Part shown: one piece after another, positions 44,810 through 53,873 of the stretch | Layout of the letters: each line of letters begins with the position of its first letter | How positions within the stretch are numbered: position 1 is the stretch's first letter | Source: Halomonas sp. HL-48 | Lineage (GTDB): Bacteria; Pseudomonadota; Gammaproteobacteria; Pseudomonadales; Halomonadaceae | Assembly: GCF_001314875.1 (NCBI RefSeq) | Contig: NZ_LJZS01000002.1 | Coordinates: 1 to 64,000, forward strand | Direction of reading: 5' to 3' | DNA: 64,000 nucleotides | Position numbers and translations under genes: made by a program | The notes under the pieces: model-generated | What the model was told of the DNA's origin: nothing | The model's database searches: none | The model's input: only the letters and a program-made list of their open reading frames with translations

Positions 44810-46516
44810 ATGGACGTAAAACGACTTATATTACTGATTCCACTTGCCATTCTGGCCTATCTCCTGGTTGTCCAGTGGAATCAGGATTACGGACAGACGT
44901 CTTATCAATCGTCGTCCGAAGAATCGCAAAGCCAGACCAGCAGCAACGATTCAGCGTCTGACGGCGACGATGCATCTCGTGACAGCGACTCGGATGATCT
45001 GTCTGTCCCCAGCGGCGACGATGACTCGTCTCAAGAGACGCTCGACAGCGAAGCAAGCGATAGTGACAGCCGTGACTTTATCGCGGTTACCACCGACGTT
45101 CTGGACGTGCGCATCGACCCCCACGGGGGCGACATTGTGTACGCCGCGCTGCCCCAGCATAAGCAGTCGCTCGGCTCGGACCGCAGCTACATTCTGCTCT
45201 CCGACAACCAGACGCGCAGCTACGTAGCGCGCTCGGGCTTACAGCTTGACGGCGAAGCACGTCGCATTGCGTTCACGCCGGATAGCAGCGAGTACCAGCT
45301 GGGCGATGACGAAGACCAGCTTGAAGTGAACCTCACTGCTGAAGTGAATGATATTGAGGTCATCAAGCGGTTGACGTTCGAGCGCGGCAACTATGCCGTC
45401 GACGTCAATTATTATCTGGCCAACAACACCGACGAGCCGGTCAGCGCGCGCTTTATCGGTCAGCTTGCCAGGGATAACAGCCCTGATCCGTCAAGCGGTG
45501 TCAGCATGGGCATGAACTCCTACCTCGGGGCTGCCTATTCGACGCCCGAAGAACGCTACGAAAAAATTGATTTCGACGACATCCAGGGCGGCAACTTCAA
45601 TAACCGTGAGGCCGAAGGCGGCTGGATGGCGATTATCCAGCATTATTTTGTCTCGGCCTGGGCGCCTCCGCAGGACGAACAAAACCTCTACTATGTTTCA
45701 ACGGATTCCCGCGATCGCAACGTCGTCGCCTTTGCCGGCCCCACCAGTGAACTGGCGGCGGAAGAAGAAGCATCACTGGGTGCCACCCTCTATATGGGCC
45801 CCAAGGTTCAAGACCATCTTGAAGCGGTTGCGCCCAATCTTCGTCTGACCGTTGATTACGGCTGGCTGTGGTTCCTGGCCAACCCGCTTTTCTGGCTGCT
45901 GGACAAGATCCACGACATCGTCGGCAACTGGGGCTGGTCGATCGTGCTGCTGACCGTATTGGTCAAGACCATACTGTTCCCGCTCTCCGCCAAGGCTTAC
46001 AAGTCGATGGCGCGGATGCGCAAGCTCGGCCCTGAGATGCAGCGTCTCAAAGAGATGTATGGCGATGACCGCCAGAAAATGTCTCAAGAGATGATGAAGT
46101 TCTACCAGAAGGAGAAGATCAATCCTCTGGGTGGCTGTTTGCCCATTCTGGTACAAATGCCGGTCTTTATCGCGCTTTACTGGATGTTGTTAGAGTCCGT
46201 TGAGCTACGACACGCACCCTTCATGTTCTGGGTCCAGGATCTGTCGGTGAAAGACCCGTACTTCATCCTGCCGATTCTGATGGGCATCTCGATGTTCGTG
46301 CAGCAACAGTTGAACCCTACACCGCCCGATCCCATGCAGGCGAAGATCATGAAGATGCTACCCATCATCTTTACATTCTTCTTCCTATGGTTCCCGGCCG
46401 GTCTGGTTATTTACTGGGTGGTCAACAACATCATCTCGGTGGCGCAGCAGTATTTCATTACGCGCAAAATCGAGCAGGACCCCAGTATTGGTAAAGGCAT
46501 GAAAACCAAAAAGTAA
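44810..46516 (+). CDS. yidC: Membrane protein insertase YidC
   Basis: Inner-membrane insertase/chaperone working alone or with SecYEG. 568 residues: N-terminal signal anchor (about 5-22), a very Ser/Asp-rich linker (about 27-90), periplasmic beta-sandwich (about 90-340), and five C-terminal membrane spans with WGWSIVLLTVLVKT, the cytoplasmic coiled hairpin around MQRLKEMYGDDRQKM, and GGCLPILVQMPVFIALYW. The acidic linker is longer and more negative than in E. coli, in line with a halophile. A strong terminator follows. Confidence 0.96.
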   Translation: MDVKRLILLIPLAILAYLLVVQWNQDYGQTSYQSSSEESQSQTSSNDSASDGDDASRDSDSDDLSVPSGDDDSSQETLDSEASDSDSRDFIAVTTDVLDVRIDPHGGDIVYAALPQHKQSLGSDRSYILLSDNQTRSYVARSGLQLDGEARRIAFTPDSSEYQLGDDEDQLEVNLTAEVNDIEVIKRLTFERGNYAVDVNYYLANNTDEPVSARFIGQLARDNSPDPSSGVSMGMNSYLGAAYSTPEERYEKIDFDDIQGGNFNNREAEGGWMAIIQHYFVSAWAPPQDEQNLYYVSTDSRDRNVVAFAGPTSELAAEEEASLGATLYMGPKVQDHLEAVAPNLRLTVDYGWLWFLANPLFWLLDKIHDIVGNWGWSIVLLTVLVKTILFPLSAKAYKSMARMRKLGPEMQRLKEMYGDDRQKMSQEMMKFYQKEKINPLGGCLPILVQMPVFIALYWMLLESVELRHAPFMFWVQDLSVKDPYFILPILMGISMFVQQQLNPTPPDPMQAKIMKMLPIIFTFFFLWFPAGLVIYWVVNNIISVAQQYFITRKIEQDPSIGKGMKTKK

Positions 46517-46533
46517 GCCACTAGTAAAGACGT

Positions 46534-46567
46534 CCAGACCCCCGCCCTTGCGGGGGTCTGGCGTTTT
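46534..46567 (+). terminator. Rho-independent terminator of yidC
   Basis: CCAGACCCCCGC (46534-46545) pairs perfectly with GCGGGGGTCTGG (46550-46561), tetraloop CCTT, then CGTTTTA. Confidence 0.9.
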
Positions 46568-46612
46568 AGGTATGAAAAATTCAAACTAGCTATTTTGGCA
46601 GCGAGAAACCGC

Positions 46613-47983
46613 ATGGCTGATCGACTCTATACCCCAGACACCATCGCCGCCCTGGCAACCCCGCCAGGGCGTGGCGGCGTCGGTATTATTCGTGTTTCCG
46701 GACCGGCCAGCCGAGATATCGCCACCGCCATGCTGGGGCATTGCCCAGCGCCTCGCCATGCTTACTATGGCGAGTTCAAGGGGGCCGACAGCAGCATTGA
46801 TGAGGGGATCGCGCTGCTCTTTCCCGATCCACATTCCTTTACCGGCGAGGATGTCCTTGAGCTTCACGGCCACGGCGGGCCGGTCATCATGGATATGCTG
46901 CTCGAGCGCTGCGTCCAGCTCGGAGCACGACTTGCAAGGCCAGGCGAGTTTTCCGAACGCGCCTTCCTGAATGACAAGCTGGACCTTGCCCAGGCCGAGG
47001 CAATTGCCGACCTGATCGATGCCACCTCCCGCTCAGCGGCGGAAAATGCGGTGCGCTCGCTTCAGGGCGAGTTTTCCAACCGGGTGTCGGCGCTGGTACA
47101 GCGGCTCATCGAGCTACGTGTGTACGTCGAGGCGGCAATTGATTTTCCTGAAGAAGAAATCGACTTTCTTGCCGACGGCCACGTGGCAAGCCTGCTCGAC
47201 AACGTCCACCAGGAATTGATCGACGTGCGGGCCGCAGCTGGCCAGGGAGCGCTCATGCGCGAAGGCATGAGCGTGGTAATTGCCGGGCGACCCAATGCGG
47301 GCAAGTCGAGCCTGCTCAATGCACTTACCGAGCAGGACACCGCCATCGTGACCGACATCGCCGGCACCACCCGGGACGTGCTGCGCGAGCATATCCACAT
47401 CGACGGCATGCCCTTGCACGTCATTGATACCGCAGGCCTGCGTGACACCCCTGACGCGGTGGAAAAGATCGGTGTTGCCAGGGCTTGGGCCGAAATCGAG
47501 CGCGCTGATCGCGTACTGCTACTGGTGGATGCTTCTACCACCGAGGCCACCGACCCGATGGCCATCTGGCCTGAATTCGTCGCTCGCCTGCCCGATCAGC
47601 AACGTTTGACCCTGGTGCGTAACAAGATCGATACCAGCGCTGAACAACCGGGCATTGATTTATCCACAACCCCGCCCACGTTGCGGCTATCGGCTAAAAC
47701 CGGACGAGGTGTGGATAACTTGAAGACCCACCTGAAAGACATCATGGGATTTTCCGCCAATACCGAAGGGCGCTTTTCAGCCCGCCGTCGTCATCTGGAC
47801 GCTCTCGATCGGGCAATGCGCGCGCTTGAAACCGGCCGAGATCAGCTCGAAGGAAACGGCGCAGGCGAGCTGCTGGCGGAAGACCTGCGCGACGCTCAAC
47901 AGGCACTTGGCGAGATCACCGGCGAATTCAGCGCCGACGACTTGCTGGGGGAGATTTTCGGTAGTTTCTGTATAGGTAAGTAA
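46613..47983 (+). CDS. mnmE: tRNA uridine-5-carboxymethylaminomethyl(34) synthesis GTPase
   Basis: With MnmG modifies the wobble uridine of certain tRNAs. 456 residues: N-terminal folate-binding domain ([21 protein letters not shown] in part), central helices, an inserted G domain with [14 protein letters not shown] (P-loop), [13 protein letters not shown] and RNKID, and the invariant C-terminal FCIGK. ATG 46613 is preferred to a TTG six codons earlier. A terminator precedes it, so it should have its own promoter. Confidence 0.97.
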   Translation: MADRLYTPDTIAALATPPGRGGVGIIRVSGPASRDIATAMLGHCPAPRHAYYGEFKGADSSIDEGIALLFPDPHSFTGEDVLELHGHGGPVIMDMLLERCVQLGARLARPGEFSERAFLNDKLDLAQAEAIADLIDATSRSAAENAVRSLQGEFSNRVSALVQRLIELRVYVEAAIDFPEEEIDFLADGHVASLLDNVHQELIDVRAAAGQGALMREGMSVVIAGRPNAGKSSLLNALTEQDTAIVTDIAGTTRDVLREHIHIDGMPLHVIDTAGLRDTPDAVEKIGVARAWAEIERADRVLLLVDASTTEATDPMAIWPEFVARLPDQQRLTLVRNKIDTSAEQPGIDLSTTPPTLRLSAKTGRGVDNLKTHLKDIMGFSANTEGRFSARRRHLDALDRAMRALETGRDQLEGNGAGELLAEDLRDAQQALGEITGEFSADDLLGEIFGSFCIGK

Positions 47984-48004
47984 GCACTCACTACCTTTAA
48001 AGAT

Positions 48005-48850
48005 TTACTCCGCCACCCACCAGTCCGCATGATAGTGACTTTTCGCACCTAACAGCGGCGTCAGCTGGGCCATGGCGCCGGCCAGGCGTTCTTCAAGCCC
48101 CCAGGGCGGGTTGATCACCAGCATACCGCTGCCGAACATGCCGCGCTCAAGGCTGCCCGCCGGGCGCAAGCATAATTCGCTGCGCCATATTTTACGTATG
48201 CCACTGTTCGCCAGCGCTTCCAGCAACACGGCGTGGTGCCCGGCAGGCAGCAAGGGATACCAGACCAGGATCACGGCGTGACGCGCCTTCGCGTGCGCCA
48301 CCCGGAGCGTGTCCGCCACCTCCTGGTACTCGTCCTTACGTTCGTAGCTTGGGTCAATCAGCGCACACACGCGGGGTGTTGACACGGGAAGCCGCTGGCA
48401 AAACCCTGCCAGGCCATCACCGTGTATCCGCTCGACGCCATCCACCAGCGCCTGATCGTCCAAATGCTGATGCTCTCCGGGGTGCAACTCGAACCCGTAG
48501 AGGCGTTCCTTGGCACGTAGCGCATGACTTATCCACCAGGGAGAGCCGGGATAATGAGTCAGTTGCCCCGGATCAGGCTGCGCGCGGGATAACGTTGCCA
48601 GCCAGTCGCTCAGCAGCGGATCGGACAGCGAACCAAACGCCTGCCAGAGCGGCCATACACCTTCGCGATACTCCTGCAGCCGTTGCGTCTCTTTCCCCGA
48701 TAGCGGATACAGCCCGCGGCCCGCGTGTGTATCCATATAGGTAACCGCTGAGGGTTTACGCTGTAGATATTCGATAGTCGCAAACAACGTCAAATGCTTA
48801 TGAACATCGGCAAAATTGCCTGCGTGATACGCGTGTTGATATGACAACAT
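48005..48850 (-). CDS. rlmJ: 23S rRNA (adenine2030-N6)-methyltransferase
   Basis: SAM-dependent methyltransferase modifying A2030 of 23S rRNA. 281 residues, the family length: LSYQHAYHAGNFADVHKH at the N-terminus, DTHAGRGLYPL (SAM motif I), YPGSPW, and catalytic motif IV as LIDPSYERKDEY, with Ser where E. coli has the second Pro of DPPY. ATG 48850 matches family starts. Convergent with mnmE, 21 bp apart. Confidence 0.92.
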   Translation of the reverse strand: MLSYQHAYHAGNFADVHKHLTLFATIEYLQRKPSAVTYMDTHAGRGLYPLSGKETQRLQEYREGVWPLWQAFGSLSDPLLSDWLATLSRAQPDPGQLTHYPGSPWWISHALRAKERLYGFELHPGEHQHLDDQALVDGVERIHGDGLAGFCQRLPVSTPRVCALIDPSYERKDEYQEVADTLRVAHAKARHAVILVWYPLLPAGHHAVLLEALANSGIRKIWRSELCLRPAGSLERGMFGSGMLVINPPWGLEERLAGAMAQLTPLLGAKSHYHADWWVAE

Positions 48851-48868
48851 GATAAGTCGACAACTCAT

Positions 48869-48899
48869 AAAAAAGCCCGCTAATCAGCATAGCGGGCGT
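48869..48899 (-). terminator. Terminator after the OmpA-like lipoprotein gene
   Basis: GCCCGCTA (48875-48882) pairs with TAGCGGGC (48890-48897), loop of 7; on the minus strand it ends in TTTTTT. It isolates rlmJ from the upstream gene. Confidence 0.8.
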
Positions 48900-48925
48900 T
48901 GCAATGGCTTCACAGCTGGACTTGT

Positions 48926-49612
48926 CTAGCCAGCCTGGTTTCGGGCTTCCTCGGTAGGCGTCAGGGTGATTTCGACGCGGCGGTTCTGGCTGCGGCCGTC
49001 TTCGCTATCGTTACTGGCCACCGGCTGCGATTCACCGTAACCACGCGTGTTTAACCGCGCTGACGACACGCCGTTCTGGCCGAGGTAGCTGCCCACTGAT
49101 TGAGCGCGGCGCTCGGAGAGACGTTGGTTGTAGTCTTCTTCACCCGTACTGTCGGTATGACCCGCAATATTGACCCGAGTGTCGGCATATTCGCTCAACA
49201 CGTTGGCGACCTCGTTTAGCGCGCTACGCGCTTCGCTGGTCAATTCGGATGAATCGATATCAAAGGTCACGCTGCTGGGCATGTTCAGCACGATATCATC
49301 GCCGCGGCGATCAACTTCAATGCGCGAGCCCTGCAGATTTTCACGCAGTTGCTGCTCCTGGCGGTCCATGTAGGCACCTACCCCGGCACCGGCAGCGGCA
49401 CCTACCGCCGCGCCAATTACGGCACGGTCACGACGGCTGCTACTGCCATCCCCCGATAGTGCGCCGGCTACCGCACCCACAGCGGCACCAATACCGGTGC
49501 CGGTAGCCGTCTTTGAGCGCTGAGTTTCACCACCGCCGGAAGGACTTGTACTTGCGCAGCCAGCCACAAACACGGCGGCCACCAGCGGGGTCAGTAGTCG
49601 AGAAATACGCAT
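48926..49612 (-). CDS. OmpA-family lipoprotein (YiaD-like)
   Basis: 228-residue outer-membrane lipoprotein. Signal peptide with lipobox VAGC (Cys19), a glycine-zipper region (about 39-82: TGIGAAVGAVAGAL and AVIGAAVGAAAGAGVGAY), and a C-terminal OmpA peptidoglycan-binding domain (about 105-220) with NIAGHTDSTGEEDYNQRLSE type core and SQNRRVEI. Similar E. coli YiaD is non-essential; likely a cell-wall tether. GGAG precedes the ATG. It follows hemW by 34 bp. Confidence 0.88.
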   Translation of the reverse strand: MRISRLLTPLVAAVFVAGCASTSPSGGGETQRSKTATGTGIGAAVGAVAGALSGDGSSSRRDRAVIGAAVGAAAGAGVGAYMDRQEQQLRENLQGSRIEVDRRGDDIVLNMPSSVTFDIDSSELTSEARSALNEVANVLSEYADTRVNIAGHTDSTGEEDYNQRLSERRAQSVGSYLGQNGVSSARLNTRGYGESQPVASNDSEDGRSQNRRVEITLTPTEEARNQAG

Positions 49613-49646
49613 CGCTCACTCCTTAGCTTGTCTTGCATCTATGAGA

Positions 49647-50816
49647 TTACTCGTCGCTGATCAAGGCCAGCAATTCGTTCAAGAATAATAGACCTTGAGG
49701 GGAAGCCTGAAGCCTTTTGGGGATTTCCTTCAAAAGTCCTTTTTTCTCGGCATTATGCAAGCGGGCTAATAACACCTCATCCGTTAGCCCAGTATGCGCA
49801 GACCACACCGAGAGCGGAACCCCTTGGGTCAAACGCAAGGCATTCATGGCAAACTCCAACGGCAACTCGCTCTCGGCGATTGGCTGCTTGCCGGCAATAA
49901 ATCCGCGCGGATCATTGAGGCGTCGCAGATAGGCATCGGGCTGACGCGTTTTCCAGCGCCGCTCGATGTGCCAGCGTCCCTCACGGTCAATATGACTCAG
50001 CTTGGCGTGGGCACCCGCGCCAATGCCCAGATAATCACCGAACTGCCAGTAATTGATGTTGTGCCGACTCTGACACAGCGGCCTTGAGTAGGCCGAAATC
50101 TCGTAACGCGCAAACCCCGCCTGTTCAAGGCGTTGGTGCCCCAGATCCTGAATATCCCAGAGGGTTTCCTCCTGGGGCAACACCGGTGGGTGGACGTAAA
50201 ACGCCGTATTGGGTTCCAGGGTCAGCTGATACCAGGAGAGGTGCTCAGGCGCTAACGCCAGGGCCTGGTCAATGTCGGCCAGCGCCTGATCAGCGCTTTG
50301 CTTGGGCAGGCCGTGCATCAGGTCGACGTTGATATTTCGAAAACCTGCGGCTCGCGCCTGCTCAACGGCGTGAATCGCCTCGTAGCCGCTATGAATACGG
50401 CCAAGTGCTTCAAGCTGAACAGTATTAAAGCTCTGAACACCCAGCGACAGTCGATTGATCCCGGCTTCCCGGTAGCCGACAAAACGCGCCTGTTCAGTGG
50501 TGCCGGGATTCGCCTCGAGGGTAATCTCGATATCGTCGGCCAGCGGCAGACGCGCGCTTATTTCATTCAGTAACTGTCGATAAAAACCCGGTGACAGCAG
50601 GCTCGGCGTGCCGCCGCCGATAAAAATCGTCTCAAGTGTACGCCCCGCTGCCAACGTAAGGTCTGCGTCCAGATCCTGTAGAAGCGCCTGCAAATAGCGG
50701 GCTTCGGGCAGCGCCTGGCTGTGAGGTTCATGGGAGTTGAAGTCACAGTAAGGGCACTTACGAACACACCACGGCGTATGGATATACAGCGATAGCGGTG
50801 GCAATGGCTCACCCAT
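49647..50816 (-). CDS. hemW: Radical SAM family heme chaperone HemW
   Basis: Radical-SAM protein that binds and delivers heme; related to HemN but not a coproporphyrinogen dehydrogenase. 389 residues: CVRKCPYC (Cys17, 21, 24) for the 4Fe-4S cluster, IFIGGGTPSLL, ITLEANPGTTE, RLSLGVQSFN, NVDLMHGLP, and a C-terminal HemW domain. It overlaps the 3' end of rdgB by 8 bp, the conserved rdgB-hemW pair. Confidence 0.94.
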   Translation of the reverse strand: MGEPLPPLSLYIHTPWCVRKCPYCDFNSHEPHSQALPEARYLQALLQDLDADLTLAAGRTLETIFIGGGTPSLLSPGFYRQLLNEISARLPLADDIEITLEANPGTTEQARFVGYREAGINRLSLGVQSFNTVQLEALGRIHSGYEAIHAVEQARAAGFRNINVDLMHGLPKQSADQALADIDQALALAPEHLSWYQLTLEPNTAFYVHPPVLPQEETLWDIQDLGHQRLEQAGFARYEISAYSRPLCQSRHNINYWQFGDYLGIGAGAHAKLSHIDREGRWHIERRWKTRQPDAYLRRLNDPRGFIAGKQPIAESELPLEFAMNALRLTQGVPLSVWSAHTGLTDEVLLARLHNAEKKGLLKEIPKRLQASPQGLLFLNELLALISDE

Positions 50817-51417
50817 GGGCCAACCTTAGCACCTCCACCAGGCCGGCAAGTGCCCGGCCACGATGGCTGAGACGATTTTTGGTCTCGTTTGGCAATTCTG
50901 CCACGCTCATTCCCTGATCAGGGAGCCAAAACAGCGGATCGTAACCAAAACCACCGTCGCCCCGCGGGTGGGCCAGCACCTCACCCTCCCAGCTGCGCTG
51001 AACGATAACCGGCACCGGGTCATGGGGATGGCGCAGATACACCAGCACACACCAGTAACGCGCCGTGCGCTGCCCTTCGGGGCAGTCCTGCAACGCCTCG
51101 AGTAACTTGGCGTTGTTTCGCTGGTCGCTCTTGGGCTCGCCCGCGTAGCGCGCAGAATAGATTCCCGGTGCACCCTGCAGAGCATCCACCTCCAGCCCCG
51201 AGTCATCGGCCAGGGCAGGCAATCCACTTTGCCGGCTTGCTTCACGCGCTTTGATCAGGGCGTTCTCAACGAACGTCACCCCCGTTTCGGCCACGTCATG
51301 CACCCCAAAATCGGCTTGAGGGCGTACATCCAAGCCAAGCGGTGACAGTAATTCATTGAATTCCTTCAACTTACCAACGTTACAGCTGGCAAGCACAAGC
51401 GTTTGCGTGCTGTTCAT
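50809..51417 (-). CDS. rdgB: XTP/dITP diphosphatase (RdgB/HAM1)
   Basis: Removes ITP and XTP from nucleotide pools. 202 residues: LVLASCNVGKLKEFNELL (the usual SxNxxK is here SCNVGK), FVENALIKAREAS, ALADDSGLEVDAL, PGIYSARYAG, GDGGFGYDPLF, LSHRGRAL. ATG 51417, with GGAG upstream, is preferred to the in-frame start at 51459. First gene of rdgB-hemW-lipoprotein. Confidence 0.95.
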   Translation of the reverse strand: MNSTQTLVLASCNVGKLKEFNELLSPLGLDVRPQADFGVHDVAETGVTFVENALIKAREASRQSGLPALADDSGLEVDALQGAPGIYSARYAGEPKSDQRNNAKLLEALQDCPEGQRTARYWCVLVYLRHPHDPVPVIVQRSWEGEVLAHPRGDGGFGYDPLFWLPDQGMSVAELPNETKNRLSHRGRALAGLVEVLRLAHG

Positions 51418-51681
51418 CTGGCAATCTCCTGAGCAGATAACCAGTTTACGCATGCTCAAGACACGACAAAAGTAACCATAGCGTTACATTATGTTTATTA
51501 TAAATTTGCTAAAAATAGGATTAATAAAATATTTTTATTACTTATCATGCGCTTAATGAGAGGAGCTCCTAAAAACGATTTTTTCTGTCATTTTTATAGT
51601 AACATATATTTACATTTAAGAACTTATAGACAACAATGAAAAGACTACCTGCTCATTTGTTCTTTCTACGAGGATCCTCCA
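51418..51681 (+). promoter_or_regulatory. AT-rich control region of the CsgD-type regulator
   Basis: 264 bp between divergent rdgB and the regulator gene. The section 51476-51660 is strikingly A+T-rich (runs of TTTATTATAAATTT and AATAAAATATTTTT type), unlike the GC-rich surroundings. Such DNA is typical of promoters bound by nucleoid silencers and many regulators, as upstream of E. coli csgD. No single promoter can be fixed by eye. GAGGATCCTCC directly precedes the ATG. Confidence 0.5.
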
Positions 51682-52374
51682 ATGCCGCAGGAAAAGGCTA
51701 CTAAAACGGTATTTGTCGTTACCGAAAAAAGCCCACAATCACAACTATTTGCGGAATATCTGGGGACTCATACCGAGTACCATGTGCAGATTCAGTCGCC
51801 CCATGAAAAGGTCACTGTACCGTCAACAGGTGACGCCCTGATGCTGATCGATAGCGATCACATTGGCGTTGATACCCTGCCGGACTGGCAACATCAGTTA
51901 CCCGAGGCGCTCAGCAACTCGCCTTTGGCCGCGTTCAACATTCGCGATATGGATCACGCGCTCGAAGCCCTGTCGTGCGCGCAATTGAAAGGCGTGTTCT
52001 ATCGACAGGAGAGCCTGGATGTCATTTGCAAGGGTATCCATGCGTTACTTGATGGAGAGCTGTGGATGTCCCGCGAACTCATGACCCGGCTGATCCTGTT
52101 CTATCGCAAATACCAGAACAACGCCTTCCGCCCCGCCTGCGGGCTCACAAACCGGGAAATGGAAATCATCTCGCTGCTGAGTGCCGGCGCGTCGAATCAT
52201 CAAATCGCCGAGAAACTGTTCCTCAGTGAGCACACCGTCAAGTCTCACCTATACAACATTTTCCGCAAAATCAACGTGCATAACCGCATTCAGGCGCTGA
52301 ACTGGATTCATCAGAATCTAGGGCCAATTCTGCCCAATCTCGAAACCGCACGAAGTTTGCAACGCCACCGTTAG
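51682..52374 (+). CDS. CsgD-type LuxR family transcriptional regulator
   Basis: 230 residues. An N-terminal receiver-like domain (about 8-130) lacks the canonical phospho-acceptor set; the segment LKGVFYRQESLDVICKGIHALLDGELW (about 102-128, partly comparable to CsgD GVFYSMEDQERVVNGLQGVLRGE) is the hallmark of CsgD rather than other LuxR proteins. The C-terminal helix-turn-helix (154-210) has GLTNREMEIISLLSAGASNHQIAEKLF and SEHTVKSHLYNIFRKI (quoted in parts). CsgD activates curli and biofilm genes in enterics. Here it points towards a Fap-type amyloid operon that ends 217 bp away, so it probably controls that operon (inference). Confidence 0.85.
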   Translation: MPQEKATKTVFVVTEKSPQSQLFAEYLGTHTEYHVQIQSPHEKVTVPSTGDALMLIDSDHIGVDTLPDWQHQLPEALSNSPLAAFNIRDMDHALEALSCAQLKGVFYRQESLDVICKGIHALLDGELWMSRELMTRLILFYRKYQNNAFRPACGLTNREMEIISLLSAGASNHQIAEKLFLSEHTVKSHLYNIFRKINVHNRIQALNWIHQNLGPILPNLETARSLQRHR

Positions 52375-52464
52375 CGTCTTACAAGAGTGAATTGGCTAAG
52401 GTAATGCCACACTATAGCTGAATAGCGATAACCGCTGACACACACCTCGCCAGCATACGTACCA

Positions 52465-52487
52465 GGTCACCACAGTGTGTGGTGACC
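52465..52487. repeat. 10-bp inverted repeat after the regulator gene
   Basis: GGTCACCACA and TGTGGTGACC are perfect complements with a GTG loop. No T-run follows, so it is either a stabilising 3' hairpin or part of a double terminator with the stem at 52539. Confidence 0.5.
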
Positions 52488-52538
52488 AGTTTGAATGTCG
52501 GCGGGTATTTAGTTTAAAAAGTCACTAATATTGCAATG

Positions 52539-52580
52539 AACCGTACCACCTGAGCTTATTAGAGCTCAGGTGGTACGGTT
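52539..52580. terminator. Bidirectional terminator between regulator and amyloid operon
   Basis: AACCGTACCACCTGAGCT (52539-52556) is perfectly complementary to the 18 bases 52563-52580, loop of 6, with TTTAATT following on the + strand. It lies between converging genes. Confidence 0.85.
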
Positions 52581-52590
52581 TAATTAAGTT

Positions 52591-53697
52591 TTAGATTTGG
52601 AAAGGTATACGGAAATCCAACGTGAAATCCGGTGCGTCGTCAGTCAGGCCAATACCAATGCTGGAAACGACGGAAGTGGAGTCCGTAAGGCCATAGGTGG
52701 CCCCGAGATTGAACGAGGCTGAATTGGCGCTGCTACCAATCACCGTCTGTTCAGGCCCGCCATCGGCAGTGACCTTTGTTTCAAACGCGTGCTGATGCGT
52801 AAACGACATGGAAAGGCTGAAGCGCTCGTTCAAGGCAAACGCCGTACCAAACCCCAGACGAACGCTATCGCCCAGATCTACCTCACCTGGCACTTCCTGA
52901 TCACTTGAGTTGATATCGTCAAAGCTTCGCGCGATGTTATGGGTATAGCCGATATTGGCAAAGATAATCGCCGGGTCGATCGTTTTTAGCAGAGAGAACC
53001 CTGTGCTGACACCCCAAACGCCATTCCCCGTTGGCAGATCGGTTGGCACCGTCAAATTTTCAGTTTGCCCCTCACCGACATCCACGATTCTGGTATTGGT
53101 CCTGATATCGTAAGGATGCTCGCCGGTCGGCGCCCGAACGGAGAAATTCCACACGACGTCAGGCCGGTCATTCGTCTCAGGTAGGAGGCGATAATAAATA
53201 CCTGCGCTGATATCTCCGAGGCCACCTTGGCTAACGGTTTCTTCAACCAACCCGCCTGTCGCCCCGCCGGCACCGATGGTCTCGTAGTGGCTGCTACGAT
53301 AGACATAAGGCAGGTTCAGTTCCAGTTCCAGCCGGTCAGTGAAACCATATCTTGTGCTCAAATCAAACGTGGTGGTATGGCTCTCTACCGTATCGACGTT
53401 AATATTGCCCAGAAAGATCGCATCCAGCGCCAAAAACCCACTTAACGCCAGCTCGCTGCGGTCAGAGTACGAGTAGCTAATTCCCGGTTCGATCGTCAAA
53501 CGGTCAGAGAAAAGGGCATGTTCCTCGCGAAAAACGTTCTGGACACTCTGACTGGGCTGGGCTTCCCGAACGACCTCATCATTTTCGCCCTGCGCCACAG
53601 CCGCTGAAGAAACACCCGCAGCCGTTACAAACAATAGCGAAGGCAAAAAATGAGAACCGGAAGATGTTACCTGCCCTGTCGATTTTTTATGATTCAT
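52591..53697 (-). CDS. fapF: Outer-membrane beta-barrel transporter, FapF type
   Basis: 368 residues with a signal peptide (about 1-36), a short helical segment with SVQNVFREEHALF, then an all-beta barrel ending in a terminal aromatic-type strand (FTLDFRIPFQI). LTIEPGISYSYSDRSELAL, FLALDAIFLGNINVD, DLSTRYGFTDRLELELNLPY (in part) and GGLGDISAGIYYRLL closely follow the pattern of Pseudomonas FapF, the pore that exports FapB/FapC. FapF has a trimeric coiled-coil gate; here that part is short. Start 53697 has AGGGG upstream. A terminator-like hairpin separates it from fapE. Confidence 0.8.
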   Translation of the reverse strand: MNHKKSTGQVTSSGSHFLPSLLFVTAAGVSSAAVAQGENDEVVREAQPSQSVQNVFREEHALFSDRLTIEPGISYSYSDRSELALSGFLALDAIFLGNINVDTVESHTTTFDLSTRYGFTDRLELELNLPYVYRSSHYETIGAGGATGGLVEETVSQGGLGDISAGIYYRLLPETNDRPDVVWNFSVRAPTGEHPYDIRTNTRIVDVGEGQTENLTVPTDLPTGNGVWGVSTGFSLLKTIDPAIIFANIGYTHNIARSFDDINSSDQEVPGEVDLGDSVRLGFGTAFALNERFSLSMSFTHQHAFETKVTADGGPEQTVIGSSANSASFNLGATYGLTDSTSVVSSIGIGLTDDAPDFTLDFRIPFQI

Positions 53698-53817
53698 TAT
53701 TGATCCCCTTGAATATAAGCTCATTGTGAGTCTTGAGCCTTCGCCCGCGAAAGAAGGCCTGTTCTCTTAATAGCCTCATTAAAGCTATCAAGCAATAGTA
53801 TTGGCTATATAATTATT

Positions 53818-53843
53818 AAAAGGCCGATAAATATCGGCCTTTT
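53818..53843 (-). terminator. Intercistronic terminator, fapE-fapF
   Basis: AAAAGGCCGAT (53818-53828) pairs perfectly with ATCGGCCTTTT (53833-53843), loop AAAT. The 176-bp gap and this hairpin suggest that fapF is expressed at a different level or has its own promoter. Confidence 0.75.
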
Positions 53844-53873
53844 AAAGATGCAATAAGTAAACATTGCGCTTTA

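Noticed and set aside
44692-44961. 89-codon frame overlapping rnpA end and yidC start, at the expected place of yidD
   Set aside because: Lacks the YidD cysteine and histidine pattern and overlaps the start of yidC by 150 bases.
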